Source: Microstegium vimineum (Eukaryota; Streptophyta; Magnoliopsida; Poales; Poaceae). From it: a stretch of DNA of 64,000 nucleotides. The stretch covers positions 41,539,702-41,603,701 of the forward strand of contig CM039135.1 in assembly GCA_022036555.1 (NCBI GenBank). The letters are read 5' to 3'. A program made the translations under genes and the position numbers. Below, in pieces: positions 47,196 to 59,080 of the stretch (within the stretch, counting starts at the first letter, position 1; each line of letters opens with the position of its first letter). Under the pieces are notes generated by a model. The model saw nothing but the letters and a program-made list of their open reading frames with translations, had not been told where the DNA came from and did not search any database.

Positions 47196-50100
47196 CTAGT
47201 CGATCTTCACAGACGAATAAATCAATCTTGTGAACAAGAAGCAGGCGCAGAAGCCGATTGTACCAGTGAGCACACAGAAAGCACACGAGGCAAGAAGCAT
47301 GTAGCCAAAGTACAGCATGCCCGACACCACCTTGGTGATCTGCAGCTTAGTGAAGAAGTAGAACCCGGCATACAGGAAGAGGTAGATTGCAGATGATCCT
47401 GAGGTCAGATAGGACCTCCACCACCACATGTAGTCCTCACTGCACAGTTGGAAATAGCACAACACGATCGTGATCTCCGCACAGGTGATGATGAGGATAA
47501 TGAACACCAGGAAGAGAAAGCCAAAGATGTAGTAGAACTGGTGAAGCCAGATTGACGTCAGGATGAAAAAGAGCTCAATGAAAACTGCTCCGAACGGAAG
47601 AATACCACCAATAAGAATGGTAAAGGCAGGGCTCATGTACCAAGCCTGCTCTGGGACCTGTCTTGGGATCTTGTTTGTCTTCACCGGAGCCTCAATGGCA
47701 GGTTGCTTGAAGCCCAGATAGCTCCCAACAAATACAAGAGGAACTGAGATACCAAACCAAAGGAGGACCAAGGCAAACATTGTAGTGAAAGGAACAGCAC
47801 CAGACGACTTCTCCCCCCATATAAGAGCATTCAGGATGAAGAAAATACCGAAAGCTATCCCGGGAAACAGGAAAGCTGTCCTTAGGGTGATGCTCTTCCA
47901 TTCTGATCCTTTGAACATCTTATATAGACGTGAAGAAGCATATCCAGCGAACAACCCCATCAAGACCCAAGTGAGCAGCATGGCAGTCATCAGACCTCCC
48001 CGGTTTGATGGCGAAAGGAAACCCAAAACAGCAAAAATCATGGTTACTAGCAGCATACCAAAGAACTGAACACCAGTCCCAACACAGACACAGAGTAAGT
48101 CAGAGTTTGCAGGAGGGCGGAATACGTCTCCATGAACAAGCTTCCACCCTGTCTCCTCTTGGGCTTCTTCTTCAGTTTCAAGCTGATTGTACCTAGAGAT
48201 ATCTCTATACAGGGTGCGAAGCATAATCATGGCCACCATCCCAGATAAGAAGAGTACGATCATGAGAGAGTTCACAATAGAAAACCAGTGAATTTGATCA
48301 TCTGCCATTAACAGGTAGGTGTCCCAACGAGAAGCCCACTTGACATCACTCTCCTGCAAAGCAATACCAAGCAAATCAGAAAACATTAAAACAAGCTCAA
48401 AGTTTAAAATGTATTATTAGGTAACTTGACAACACAGTTCATGTAATAGATTCATCAAGGAAAATACTTTCATAATATATATTGAAAACATAATATACTT
48501 TTACGAAAATTGCAGGTCAAAGTGTCACATTTAAGACCATGTCAATGTCCTAAATGGCCTACATTAAGAATCAGAGGGAATATTAAGGAAAGAAGTTAGA
48601 GCACAAAAAGAGAGGCAGAAATGAGAAATATCACCTCAAAGCCCACATCATAGGTAAATATGATTTCCTTTCCAGCTTCAACCTCCTGAGGAGTATCTGA
48701 GTTTACCACAAGCTTGCTGGCATGAGGATCACATGTGATTAAACGAGTGTTTTTATCATTCCACGGCCCTTCAAACTGGTGATTGATACTGGCACGAGAA
48801 ATTTAACAAAGACGTATAAGTGAGTAAACAAGATAGTGTCAGCATGTAAAAGATATCACACAAATAAAATATGGCACATAACTAAAACAAACCTGAATGG
48901 TTTGACCTCAAATCCAACAATTCTAGAGAGATCTGTAGTTTCATCCTTGTGGTATTTTACTAAAAATGACAAGTGGTTGTGGATAAAGGACTTCTCATCC
49001 TTGTTCTGTAACATATGTATATTATACTATAAGATAACTGCACTCTCTCAAGAGGAAAAAAAAGGAGGCCTACACACTGTTAAAAGTAAAACATCAGCTG
49101 AGCACACAAACTTACACCAGCATATTGGCCCTTGACACCAACATGATATCCAGCCTGGTAAACAGTAGCATCCCTATCCTGCCTTGCAATAGCAACAACT
49201 AGTGGGAGGTTGTCAAGAATCCTGTGAAGAAAACTCATCATGTAACTCCAGCATTTGTCATGCAATTAAAATTACAGTGTCACATATAAAATCCGTACAT
49301 GTTCACCCGATACTCATCCTCTATCTTTTCCTTGAGTTCCTTTGCTTGTTTATCGTCAATTTTTGCTTTGCAGATAATCTGGCACATCTTGGGCTCCCCC
49401 ATCTCAAACTACAGCACAAACGAGAAATGACAAAGTAGATGACAACTCAGTGATCTGGTACATTACAAATTACACAGGTGAATATGTGACAAGCAGTAAT
49501 CTAGTTCTTACCACATAAGGAGAGTTCTCAATGCGATCACCACGCAGAACTTCTCCAAGATTCTCTGCACTGTCAACTATCGTGTTTGGCTTGCAGAATG
49601 GAAGAGAGTAATACGAGTAGGGAAGTTGTGTCTTTGTGGATGTCAGCTTATTAACCTTCACCAAAAGTAGATCTTTCTGCAGAGAATTATGTATGAACCA
49701 GTTAGAGAACATGCAACACATATTTCAGTAAAACAAAAGGCTGCAAATTAATAAGGAAATGTAATGCTCAGGTCATAAGAGGGATAGATTATTTTTTCCC
49801 CATAGCTCAAATTATTAAAACACACACACCATTTGACATTTGTCTCTCTAAACATAAGTACTCCCTCCATACCCATATTAGTTGACGTTTTGGACAATGT
49901 TTGAGTCAAACATTGGGAGTATAAATGATGAATAACTTTTAAGTTATTAAGTTTGGAAAAATGAAAATCATATCAATAGATTTGTCATTTGTCTTGAAAA
50001 ATACTTCGATAAAAATATACATATATTATATTTCAATAAATATTTTTCAAAATATAAGCAGTCAAAGTTACATCAACTAATATGGGCATGGAGGGAGTAC

Positions 50101-51183
50101 ATAACTACTAGCACACATACAGGCTTCATACTTAAAAAAGAACCTGAAATAATAGGTTGTCATAATTCATCAGAAGCAGAAGTGAATTAGCTAGCATGAT
50201 GCATGGGCACATATGACTGTCAAACAGTAGTGTGGATCCACATGTTACACCAGGCAACAAGGACCAAGAGAAACAGAAGTGAAAAAAAAGCCAAGTTGAA
50301 ACTATAACTATCATGTATACAATGAAACATACAAAATTCACCTTCTGATATCAAGTGGAGCATTTACTGTATGTACAAAAATTTGAAGAACTGCACAGCT
50401 TGAATACTAGTGGATACAGATTTGGGTACATCTGGGTGCAGACTGTTCTGTACTTTGCCACATTTTGAACACACGTGGGTACAGACTGGCATACTCACCG
50501 CACAGTTTTCTTAATTTTATAAGATTCAGTAACATTAAGCAAACTTCAGATCCACTATAGAGTTTTCAGTTATTTTTCATCAGTTAGGTGAAAACGTTTT
50601 TGCCTCAACATTGAGATTTGAAGCAAGGGGCCTGGCCAAAAAGGAATGCCAGTAGTCCAGAATTCCATATGCATCCCGATCAAGTGTCAGGAGCAACCAA
50701 GCATCAAGCAAGGCAGCAAGTGAATATGGTTGTGCGTCATTAGCACTGAGCAGCAACGTAGAGGTGTAGAAATGAGCCGACAGACACGCAATTCGTCAGA
50801 CTACACCAGTGCGCACAGAAGCGCACCAAAGGATTATCACGTCTGGGGAGTGAACAGCGTGTGCCACCCGCAACAACACGAGTAAGAGTAAGGGAGCGAG
50901 CGAGAGCAGCAGGACACCGAGATCCCAAACACCACCGTTCGCATCCAACTTGATGGACACCAAACGATGGATCTGGCAGTCGAGATCCAGCGCGGAAGGG
51001 TGGGAGAGAGAACCATTACGTTACGAGGAAGGTGGGAATGAGGGAAGGGAATTGGACCTTGTGGAAGTCGTTGGGCGCCACGCCAGGGAGGTAGAAGGCG
51101 ACGGACGGCGAGGCGGCGAGGAGCGCCGCGAGTGCGAGCGCGAGCGCCGCCGCGGCCCAGCGGAGCATCGCCGGAGCGCGCAT
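47196..51183 (-). CDS. Transmembrane 9 superfamily (nonaspanin / EMP70, TMN) protein
   Basis: A Golgi/endosomal nine-pass membrane protein. Seven exons: 51058-51183, 49512-49676, 49299-49408, 49116-49221, 48893-49005, 48635-48788, 47196-48353; total 1932 nt, 643 residues, usual for the family. Signal peptide at about 1-29 (LRWAAAALALALAALLAASP), cleaved before FYLPG. Luminal domain contains VKVNKLTSTKTQLPYSYYSL and ENLGEVLRGDRIENSPYV. The last exon carries the nine helices, with YRDISRYNQLE and GWKLVHGDVFRPP after the first, and APVKTNKIPRQVPEQAWYM before the sixth. The C-terminus VKID fits the KXD/E sorting signal reported for plant TMN proteins. The chosen start is the first Met in the signal-peptide frame after stops; another is five codons in. 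Intron 1 (1381 bp) holds a Stowaway. Subfamily (TMN1-12) not assigned. Confidence 0.96.
49861..50097. mobile_element. Stowaway MITE in intron 1 of the TMN gene
   Basis: Ends CTCCCTCCATACCCATATTA and TAATATGGGCATGGAGGGAG, with TA flanks at 49859-49860 and 50098-50099. The next inner bases GTTGACGTTTTGGAC have only a partial mirror. The sequence differs from the AAATTATAAG-type Stowaways elsewhere in the window, so it is another subfamily. Confidence 0.9.
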
Positions 51184-51429
51184 CGGTGGGGACCTGGCGG
51201 GTGGATCTGAGGCGGAGGTGCTCCCTCGCAGTCCACTGGTAGTCTGGCACTGGCGGAGAGAGACTGTGCTGTGGCCCTTCTCTTCTGATGTTTCAACTCT
51301 GAATCTGAACTGAACGACGATAAATGGTGAACGGGCCAGACAGAATTCGGGCCAGTCCATCGAATGGGCTTTGCGTTCAAGGAAAGCCAGATGGGCTTGC
51401 GCGGCTACAAAGACGGGTTTTTTTTTTTT
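51184..51429 (-). promoter_or_regulatory. Likely 5'UTR/promoter-proximal region of the TMN gene
   Basis: GC-rich DNA immediately upstream of the start codon gives way to mixed sequence by about 51410. No TATA box is clear. Overlapping ORFs here are shadows of exon 1. Confidence 0.35.
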
Positions 51430-51710
51430 GAAAAAGTCACTTTTCCTCCCTTTCCGAACTTTAAAACCTGATAAACACCTTCTTTAACTTTACTTTTGAA
51501 ATCATCTGTTTTAACTCTCTGACCCATTATAAGCGGGTTTTGAAGACGGTATTGTATTTTTCTTTTTTTTATTTCAGCTGAATCTTTAAAAAATCACAGT
51601 AAATTATAGAAAAATCATAAAATAAAATTAAACTTTGTTAAATTTCACATGAGTAGATCTACATAATGAACATATAATATGGTATACTTTAGTATAAAGT
51701 TTTGTGTTCA
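51430..51710. mobile_element. One-armed relative of the fold-back MULE at 4.1 kb
   Basis: Starts GAAAAAGTCAC after a T-run. At 51647-51705 it matches 4338-4395 closely (CATGAGTAGATCTACA, AATGAACATATAATATGGTA, TTTAGTA-AAAGTTTT). The opposite arm is missing, so it is a truncated or non-fold-back member. Confidence 0.55.
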
Positions 51711-52335
51711 AGGTTTAAGGCCTTCGTGCAAACAATTTGTATCATAGATAGTAGATTTAAAGTAGTTAACTTTTTTTGCACCAAGGGATTTTTATAAAGA
51801 AAACAAGTCAAGAATTATTTGAAAGTATATACTATCATTATTAACTTTTAAAAGGCGATGCTATGTAGCAAAAATGATCTGCCATCAAGTTTAAAATCTT
51901 GTATATATATTAAATGTCAGCTTTATCTAACAAGGGGGTACACTTCTTTTATTCCAAAAAGTAAGTCATTCTAGCTTTTCTAAATATATATAGTTTTTGC
52001 TACTTGTCTAGATATATATCTAGAGAATTGAGAACAACTTATAATTTGAAGCGGAGGGATTACTACATACCTGCAAAATCTGAGGCTAGCTAGCCATTAT
52101 TTCTTCCTCTATCCTAAAAAGTTAATCGGATCCTAAAATCACTCTAAGTCAAACTATAATTTAAGTTTGACTATTTTATAGCAAAGTGTAGCAATGTCTA
52201 TGACACCAATAAAATTATTATGAAAAAAAAATCTGGCGTATCTAGTGACACAAATTTGGTGTCATAAATATTAGTCATCTCTTTTGTATAAATTTGGTTT
52301 AACTTATAGTAAGAACAACTCTTCAAGTTAATTTA
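51711..52335. other. Intergenic, decayed MITE pieces
   Basis: Stowaway-like end at about 52040 (TTGAAGCGGAGGGATTA) and several AT-rich relics. No gene. Confidence 0.35.
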
Positions 52336-52511
52336 GGGGGTGTTTGGTTTACCCCCCTAAAGTTTAGTGGTCCCTAAAGTTTAGTGCCCCCTAAAGTTTA
52401 GTGCATCAACTAAGGTTTAGGGGGCACTTTAGGGGGGTGTTTGGTAGTTTAGGGCCTATAATCACCTAAGTTTAGCTACTAAAGTTTATGGGGCTGTAAC
52501 CAAACACCCCC
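52336..52511. mobile_element. Tourist-like MITE (PIF/Harbinger), TTA duplication
   Basis: Ends GGGGGTGTTTGGTTTA and TAACCAAACACCCCC, with TTA at 52333-52335 and 52512-52514. The interior repeats CTAAAGTTTAG several times. 176 bp, no ORF. Confidence 0.88.
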
Positions 52512-52553
52512 TTAATTCGGATCAGAGGTAGTACTTCCATTATATTAGTCTAA

Positions 52554-52910
52554 GGGCAAGTACATTGGTGTTGTCTCATATGCCGTCTCGTATAATGCCA
52601 CGTAATTTAAGACGACTTAAGAGACCACATATACAATGGTTGATTTTTTAAGTTGACTCGTAGTAACTTATGATTCCTTAATTTATGCATAGAATAAAAA
52701 TTAATTTGTGAGGTGTATGGCAACAACAACTCATACAATGGTGTAATAGTTGTCTCATAGTTCTAAATCCTAGCTCATGAGGTGGTTGTTTCGCGAAACA
52801 ACGACCTCTTTCTCTCTTACATTTCTCTTTCCTCCACCTAAGCAAAAATTCTACGTGGCATTGCATGAGACGGTGTATGAGACCGCTGAGGTGTAGCAAT
52901 GTACCTGCCC
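52554..52910. mobile_element. Second Tourist-like MITE, TAA duplication
   Basis: Ends GGGCAAGTACATTGGTG and AGCAATGTACCTGCCC, flanked by TAA at 52551-52553 and 52911-52913. 357 bp, only 42 bases from the previous MITE. Inner arms pair further (GTCTCATATGCCGTCTC against GAGACGGTGTATGAGAC). Confidence 0.88.
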
Positions 52911-52913
52911 TAA

Positions 52914-53590
52914 TAAGTATATAGCATTTGCAATGTAAAGTTAAGTAGGCCAATGTATGTTTATTCTACTCTCTCCAAATTTCAACTTATTGGACTAATT
53001 GGCACGGTCCGTGGGTTGGTTTTACTAGCGGTTAGCACACAGTGTGGACAAAACGTACTCCAAAAAGGATGTGGGGATTCTGATCGATCGATTTTCTGTT
53101 ATACTAGTAGTAGGGGCGGACCAGACCGGAGGGTAGGGCATGCTGGACCAGCAGCTAGCAACGCCAAGCAAAGGCATATTATATACAGTATATATCCAGG
53201 GAGATGAGCAAGATCCGCAAAGAGGAAAAGGAGCAAGCAGGTGAGCCCAAGCAGTTGAGTCCAAGACCGCCGAGACAACAAGAACAACATCTATACTAAT
53301 CCCTGGAGTCCTGGACTATATGAGCGTGGGCAGGCACTGATGCGTTTGCTGCTACCCGCGCATACATGCATGCATGCCATGTAAGCCTGCCGCGCCTGTC
53401 ATTGTTTGAATAATGCAGTAGCATGCAGGTGCAGCTAACGCCTCAAGCTGCATGCCAATGCAAGAAGGCCCCTCTGAATGACTACATCTCATTATCTTGG
53501 AGAAGAAGGGCCCACTACTGCTGCATATATATGTGTAATTGATTTTTCGGATTTTTGTTCTTTTTTTGCTAATAACTTTCTCGCGTCCCC
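52914..53590. other. Intergenic, no gene seen
   Basis: Mixed-composition sequence without recognisable coding or repeat structure. Confidence 0.4.
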
Positions 53591-55123
53591 GGGTTAATTA
53601 GCTCTTAGGAGACAGTTGTTTTTTAACCGCTTCGGTAAATCGATTTCGCTAGGTGGTTGACTATGACCGCCTCGGTTAATAACTTCCCCACTTTCTTCAT
53701 GTGTACTTTCAACCTTTTTGTAACTGTGAGAGAGCAAGTTGACAAATTCAGAAAACACTGCCTCTGGAGAGGCTCAGATATTAACAACGGAATTAATGCC
53801 AAAGCTGCCTGGCCCATGGTCACAAAACCAAAGCTTGAGGGGGGGATTAGGTGTGCTTGATCTTAAATCCCAAAATGAGGCCTTGCTCATCAAAAATCTA
53901 CACAAGTTCTATAACAAGGAGGATATCCCTTGGGTAAAGCTAGTTTGGGAGAAGCTATATGCTAATGGGAAGCTGCCCAACCATGTCATGAAAGGCTCTT
54001 TCTGGTGGAGAAGTATTTTAAAGTTGGTTGATAAATACAAAGGGATGGCTGCTGTAAGAGCTAAGGAGGGCTCTTCCTATTTACTCTGGGATGACTGTTG
54101 GGATGGCCAGCCTCTCAAGCTAACCTTCCCTGAATTGCACTCCTTTGCCAAGAAAAAAGATATGTCTTGCCAATGCCATTACAGCTCCAGAAACCTTCAA
54201 CCTATTTCATCTACCTCTTTCCATTCAGGCTTTTGATCAGTTTCAGCTATTGGAGCAATGTTTCGCCTCTCAGGTCCAGCTTCAGGGACCCGATAAATGG
54301 ACTTACATTTGGGGAAGCTCTAAGTACTCCTCTAGCAAAGCCTACAAACACCTAATTGGCAATTCTCTTGCCCACCCTCTCTTCAGACAGATTTGGAAAT
54401 GCTCCTGCCAGCCCAATCATAAAGTGTTCTTCTGGCTGCTGTTGCAAGACAGGTTAAGTACAAGAAATCTCTTAAGAAGGAAAACCATGTTTTTATCCTC
54501 TTACAGTTGTGTGAATTGCTTGGAGGACAATGAGGAGACTGTTGAGCACCTCTTCTTAGATTGTGGTTTTGCCAGAAACTGTTGGAGCTTGCTGGGTCTT
54601 GCTGTCATTAGCACCCCTGACACATTCCAAAGGGTGGAAAGCCTCAAACAACAGCTGAGTATTTGGACAATCAGGAATGATGAAATCTTCAGGAATGTCC
54701 CTGTTGATTGCTTAAGATATGTGCAAATCTTCAAGATTTTCTTTGGTCAGCTCTTATGGAGAGCGAAGAAGAAGTACTTTCCCCTTATTGAGCAATGGCT
54801 AGAGCAAGTTGTGTAATCTTGCTTATCTTTTTCTCCTCTTTCTTTGTTTCCTGAGCTCCTCCTTGAAGCTCTTCTCCTCTGCTCCTTTAGCTCTTCCTTT
54901 TTTCTTTTAGCTTTGTTGTTTTCTGTTTTGTACCGAACTGCTGTTGTTTCTATTTTATTCAATATCCATTTTCAGTAGGGGCTCTTCTGCCCCTCCTGTT
55001 TCTTCAAAAAAATAAAAAATGATCGTCTCGGTTAATTCCAGACATTAACTGAGGCAGTTTAAAAGCTCGGCTGAGTCCAAGGTCATTTTCCAAATGCCTT
55101 GCAGAATTATTTTTGTAGTAGTG
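53590..55123. mobile_element. CACTA remnant, right end present, left end not found
   Basis: The right end TATTTTTGTAGTAGTG (to 55123) reads CACTACTACAAAAATA on the other strand. Subterminal motifs close to CGCCTCGGTTAAT occur on both sides of the inserted LINE (53620-53680 and 55022-55080). No matching left terminus was found near 53590, so the element is truncated or decayed. Confidence 0.6.
53681..55019 (+). mobile_element. 5'-truncated L1-type LINE inserted in the CACTA
   Basis: Encodes the C-terminal part of a plant LINE reverse-transcriptase polyprotein: FRKHCLWRGSD, AAWPMVTKPKLEGG(L)GVLDL, then the zf-RVT region IWKCSCQPNHKVFFWLLLQD with RLSTRNLLRR and the Cys/His set CVNCLEDNEETVEHLFLDC. 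Two frame breaks are seen, in a G-run near 53840 and an A-run near 54155, so it is dead. It ends in an A-rich tail (about 55005-55019). Imperfect 17-base direct repeats TGA(C/T)CG(C/T)CTCGGTTAAT at 53664-53680 and 55020-55036 look like a target duplication, though they may be subterminal CACTA repeats. Confidence 0.82.
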
Positions 55124-57092
55124 ATCACTCATGGTTATAGAGAGTTAAAGCAATAAGGATGTGCATATGTTACCAAAGCCATCACTCTCGCACGCATACC
55201 CCTTTCATCATAGAGGTGGATGGGGGAGGCAACATACGTCACCCTGGAGCAACCTTTAGTGCCTCCCTTACTCACCATGCTTCTCTAGCTCTAGTTGTAT
55301 TCCCGGCTCTAGCTCCTCCTCATCCTATGTGGGGATCTTGTGTGTGATGTTGGAGTTTGTAATGAAAATTAAGAGGTCAAACCAATAAACGTCATGGTTA
55401 GGGGGAAGGGGCACTGAAACCTCAAGTGTACACCCAAGGGTCCCATGTGCGATGGCTAGAGTGGCGACATCGCTTGGCAAGACAATTGGGGGCCACGAGC
55501 TTGCTCAGTAAAGCGGGTAGCGCTAGTCGGCCTGGCACCAACCGCTTGCATGGAAACCAACATGCCCGATCGACCCACCTTGCGTGCAAACATCCAATTA
55601 ATGCATGTGGACAAGAACAAAGTCAAGCACCTAGCACATAACGGAAGATAAGGAAAGATGATGAGGGCCGGCCCCTTTGTTTGAGGGAGAGATGATTTTT
55701 TCTCTCAACTTTGAGACAAAATATTAAGGAAAGGACTATGTGCTAGAGCTTTTGATTTCCCTTCAAATCCCTTTATCATTGGTTATAGGGAAATGAGATT
55801 ATTTCTTCTTAATATGCTATATATATAGATGCTCTCAATACAAACATGAGGATTGGAATGGAGATGCTTCAACCAATCCACCAAAATTTATTGGATAAAT
55901 AAATTCATAACACACCACTACCTTGTTTAGAATAGGGTGATTTCTTTTTTTAGAAAAACGAATCGGGCAAAAGAGATATCAATATAGTAAAGAGAAGAAG
56001 TTTACACTGAAGAAACAAGATACAAGAACCCAAAGGATTAAAACTACAACGGTGACATATATAAAGTGGTGGTTTCTCAAACAAACATCTCTTGAGTAAA
56101 TTTTATGGATTATTTTTGGAGTGCGCTTAGGGTTCCATGAATCATGAGATGTGCATGAGAGCATCACCAATGGAAGCTAATACTACTTGTGGCTTCGGTA
56201 CAAATAAAGTGATCCACATAGACTAGTAAATTATATTGAGACTACTATTTACACAATGCAAACTATCACTACTTGTAGCTTCTAAAGTGACGTTCCTCTT
56301 TTATCATGTCATACATTTATTTTCTTTCCCTCTTCTTTTTTAGCATTGATCACTTTCTCTCTTCTTAAGCATATGTATCTTCACCAGCAAGACAATATGA
56401 CAAGTTTAGAGCACTACTTTTTTTATCCGAGCCTACATGACACTTGAGGTCACAAGAAAAAGGTGCATTGGGGAAGCCCTAAGAGGTTCCGCACTCAGCC
56501 ACGCTGCCATCTTTTAGGTGGGAGAAAGTGTTGAGTGATTGAGAGAGAAATTAACTATCTATTAGTGCAGCTGTGCAGGCCAGTGGTGATCGATGAGTAT
56601 CTTTTTGTGGGCTTTCTGTGTTGGACGAGTACCTCATCACTCACCTCAGCAGCTGCTTACCAGTTACCACTAGCAGGAGCAGCCGGCCGGCATCATCAAA
56701 GCCCAATCATCACCCTTTCATTCATTTGTTTAATCGTCACATCACACAAGAATGACAACTTCATATACTACTCGGAAGTTGCTTTTTGATTGTTCCCTTC
56801 TAATAAAAAGCCCGCGTCTTTTTAGTGAACTTTGAGAGAAGCGACGACATGGACATGTTCTCTCTCTGCATATAGCCAGCTCAGCATGCTGGCAGTGTTT
56901 GACCGATGTCGTCCTGCCACGCGCGAGTACAAGCACGAGAAGACTTCTATAGTAATTGAGCTTGTGTAGATCCACATATAGCTACAGTAGTCAGCTGCTA
57001 AACTGAAACTAGAGACGATAATAATAGATCTAAATAGGATAGCTACTAACTTTGTCTAATTGTTAGACCACCCAGCTGACCTATGATAATTA
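55124..57092. other. Intergenic, no gene supported
   Basis: A possible decayed MITE lies at about 56160-56480 (GAGCATCACCAATGGAAGCT against GCATTGGGGAAGCCC). Other ORFs of 60-84 codons lack coding features. Confidence 0.35.
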
Positions 57093-57351
57093 CTCCCTCG
57101 ATCCTGAAAGAACCGATTTCTAAAGTTGTCTTAAGTCACCCTTTTTAAACTTTGACTAAATTTCTAAAAAAATACTAAAAATTATAATATCAAACTAGTA
57201 TCATTAGATTTATCTAGAACATATTTTTCACATGGGGCTTTTTTTAAGTTATATATGTTATTATATTTTTCTATAAAGTTAGTCAAAGTTAAAAAAAAAA
57301 GTTTGACTGACATGAATTCTAAAAATTAATTTTTTTCAGGGACAAAGGGAG
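57093..57351. mobile_element. Stowaway-like MITE
   Basis: TA-CTCCCTCGATCCTGAAAGAA at the left and TTTTTTTCAGGGACAAAGGGAG-TA at the right. Inner arms contain AGTCAAAGTT-type mirrors (AACTTTGACTAAATTT against AAAGTTAGTCAAAGTT). Confidence 0.8.
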
Positions 57352-57531
57352 TAGCTTTAGCTACCTAACCTAAATAATTTTGACAAATGGATAGCCCGTG
57401 ACCTTGTCCCGTTCTCTCTCATCCGACATGATTCCACAACCCTCTCCCGTCCTCGAATGCTCACGCACTCCATCCACCACCATCACTATTTTTATGGGGC
57501 ATGGATGTCCACACTATTTATATAGTCACTG

Positions 57532-58789
57532 CTATAGATGAGCTAATGAGTTGCTTGGCCCGGCATGATAGGGTCCAGCGTGTCGCTGGGCCATGCCGTC
57601 CCAGTCCTTCGTGTCGTCTCAGTCCTTCATGCCTAGCCAACAACCTAGGCACGACCGGGCCAACTCGGAAAGCACGACCTTTTAGCAAGCCAGGCAGGCT
57701 CGAGGCCTGCGTCCATGCCACCGAACATCGCCACCATGTTGCAGAAGAGGAGGGAGGGAGCTAGGAAACAATGAATATGATAAATAAGAATTAGGGTTTC
57801 TCCTATATATAAACGTGAATGATCAATTAGATATCAAGCTTTTATCAAGTCTATAGCTTTTTATCGGGTCGTATTGTGTCGCCCAACGTGCCTGGGAGCA
57901 GCCCAGGCAGGGGCGGACCCACAGGGTATGTAGGGTGGACCACTGCGTACCCTGGGCTCCAGCTGTTATAGACACATAAGAGAATTTTTTACGTGCAAAA
58001 AAAAAGAAACGAACTGGCGAAGCAATCAAATCCTGGCTAATCTACATGCCTGCTCGGCTTCTCACGCGACTTCTCACGCGCCGTAACTGCTGCGGAGATT
58101 GCGAGAAGTCGTCACGCACGGCCACGCCGGCACGCCGCACGGGCAGAGGAGGCCAGGAGGCCAGGGGCAGGACCAGGACCAGGACGGCGGACGCCAGGAC
58201 GCACGACGCAGTGCGCACTGCTGCTGCGCAGCGCCGCAAAGAATGATCGTATTTGCTATTTGGCGAACTGCACGTATTTGGCGGACGACGTCCGGCGGAC
58301 TGGAGTCTACAGGTTTTGTTTTTTACAAAATCGTATTATCGTAATCTCATATTGATTTATTTACTTATGAGTGATTTCTTAATTCTTATTATTTTCGATA
58401 TTCAGTTCGGGTTCGTCGTGTTCTTCAGTACGTTGAACAGACCTATAGTTAATTAGCAATTTAGTATCAATCCATCGAAGAAGCAAGAACGCAATATTCA
58501 TTGGAACGCTTTATGTGGTTTTAAAATATTACTTTACCGAATTAGAATATGGTTTTATCAAATTATAAATAGTTTATCGAATTGCATAAGAAAATTTTTA
58601 ACGTCGCATACCCTAAGGTACCCTAAGGTAAAATCTTAGGTCCGCCACTGAGCCCAGGCACAGACCTAAGCATTGGTTCATGTTGGCCCAAGCCCGGTCA
58701 CCACCGGGTCGTGCCGCATGCTCGTGTCGGCCCAAAAAGACAGGCTTTGAACCATGCCTTTGAGCTACGAGTTGCATGCTCATCTATAG
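57532..58789. mobile_element. Inverted-repeat element with CTATAGATGAGC ends, split by a hAT
   Basis: CTATAGATGAGC at 57532-57543 is mirrored by GCTCATCTATAG at 58778-58789. Inside are GGCCCGGCATGA and GGGTCGTGCCG-type GC-rich repeats on both sides. Minus the hAT insertion (57908-58650 plus duplication) it is about 0.5 kb. No target duplication was fixed; class unknown. Confidence 0.5.
57908..58650. mobile_element. Non-autonomous hAT element, 8-bp duplication
   Basis: The left end CAGGGGCGGACCCA and the right end TAGGTCCGCCACTG are imperfect inversions. AGCCCAGG precedes (57900-57907) and follows (58651-58658). Ends beginning CAG-GGCGG and an 8-bp duplication are typical of hAT. Inside are inverted phrases CGTACCCTGGG / GCATACCCTAAGG. 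No transposase; the GC-rich middle (58045-58320) gives spurious ORFs. Confidence 0.88.
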
Positions 58790-58800
58790 TAATCGACAAC

Positions 58801-58855
58801 AGATGCAAGAGCCAAGATTTGAGGTAGCAGATGCAAGAGCCAAGATTTGAGGTAG
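58801..58855. repeat. 28-bp tandem duplication
   Basis: AGATGCAAGAGCCAAGATTT plus GAGGTAGC is repeated head-to-tail almost exactly twice. Confidence 0.9.
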
Positions 58856-58880
58856 GGAGTGGGAGCACTATATTGAAGGT

Positions 58881-59080
58881 ATTTTTTAGAGGTGGTTGTC
58901 ACATCCATCTTTATCAATGCATTTCTTATCTTAAAATTGTTAATTTCTAGAGGTAAGTATGATCCTAGAGAAGTGAAAATATTTTTTAGAGTCAGCTATC
59001 GCACCCATCTTTATCAATGCATTTCTTATCTTAAAATCATTAATTTGTAGAGGTAAGTATAATCCTGGAAAAGCCCGCTA
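58881..59080. repeat. 100-bp tandem duplication
   Basis: ATTTTTTAGAG starts at 58881 and 58981. The following CATCTTTATCAATGCATTTC, TTATCTTAAAAT and AGAGGTAAGTAT line up at the same spacing. The units differ by a few bases, so it is not recent. Confidence 0.88.

Noticed and set aside
50837..51380. ORFs of 114-137 codons around the TMN start
   Set aside because: Shadow frames of the GC-rich first exon and 5' region; the signal-peptide frame with the family motif is the real one.
53657..54816. Considered as a functional host gene because of a clear protein
   Set aside because: It is the C-terminal zf-RVT part of a LINE polyprotein with two frameshifts and a poly(A) tail.
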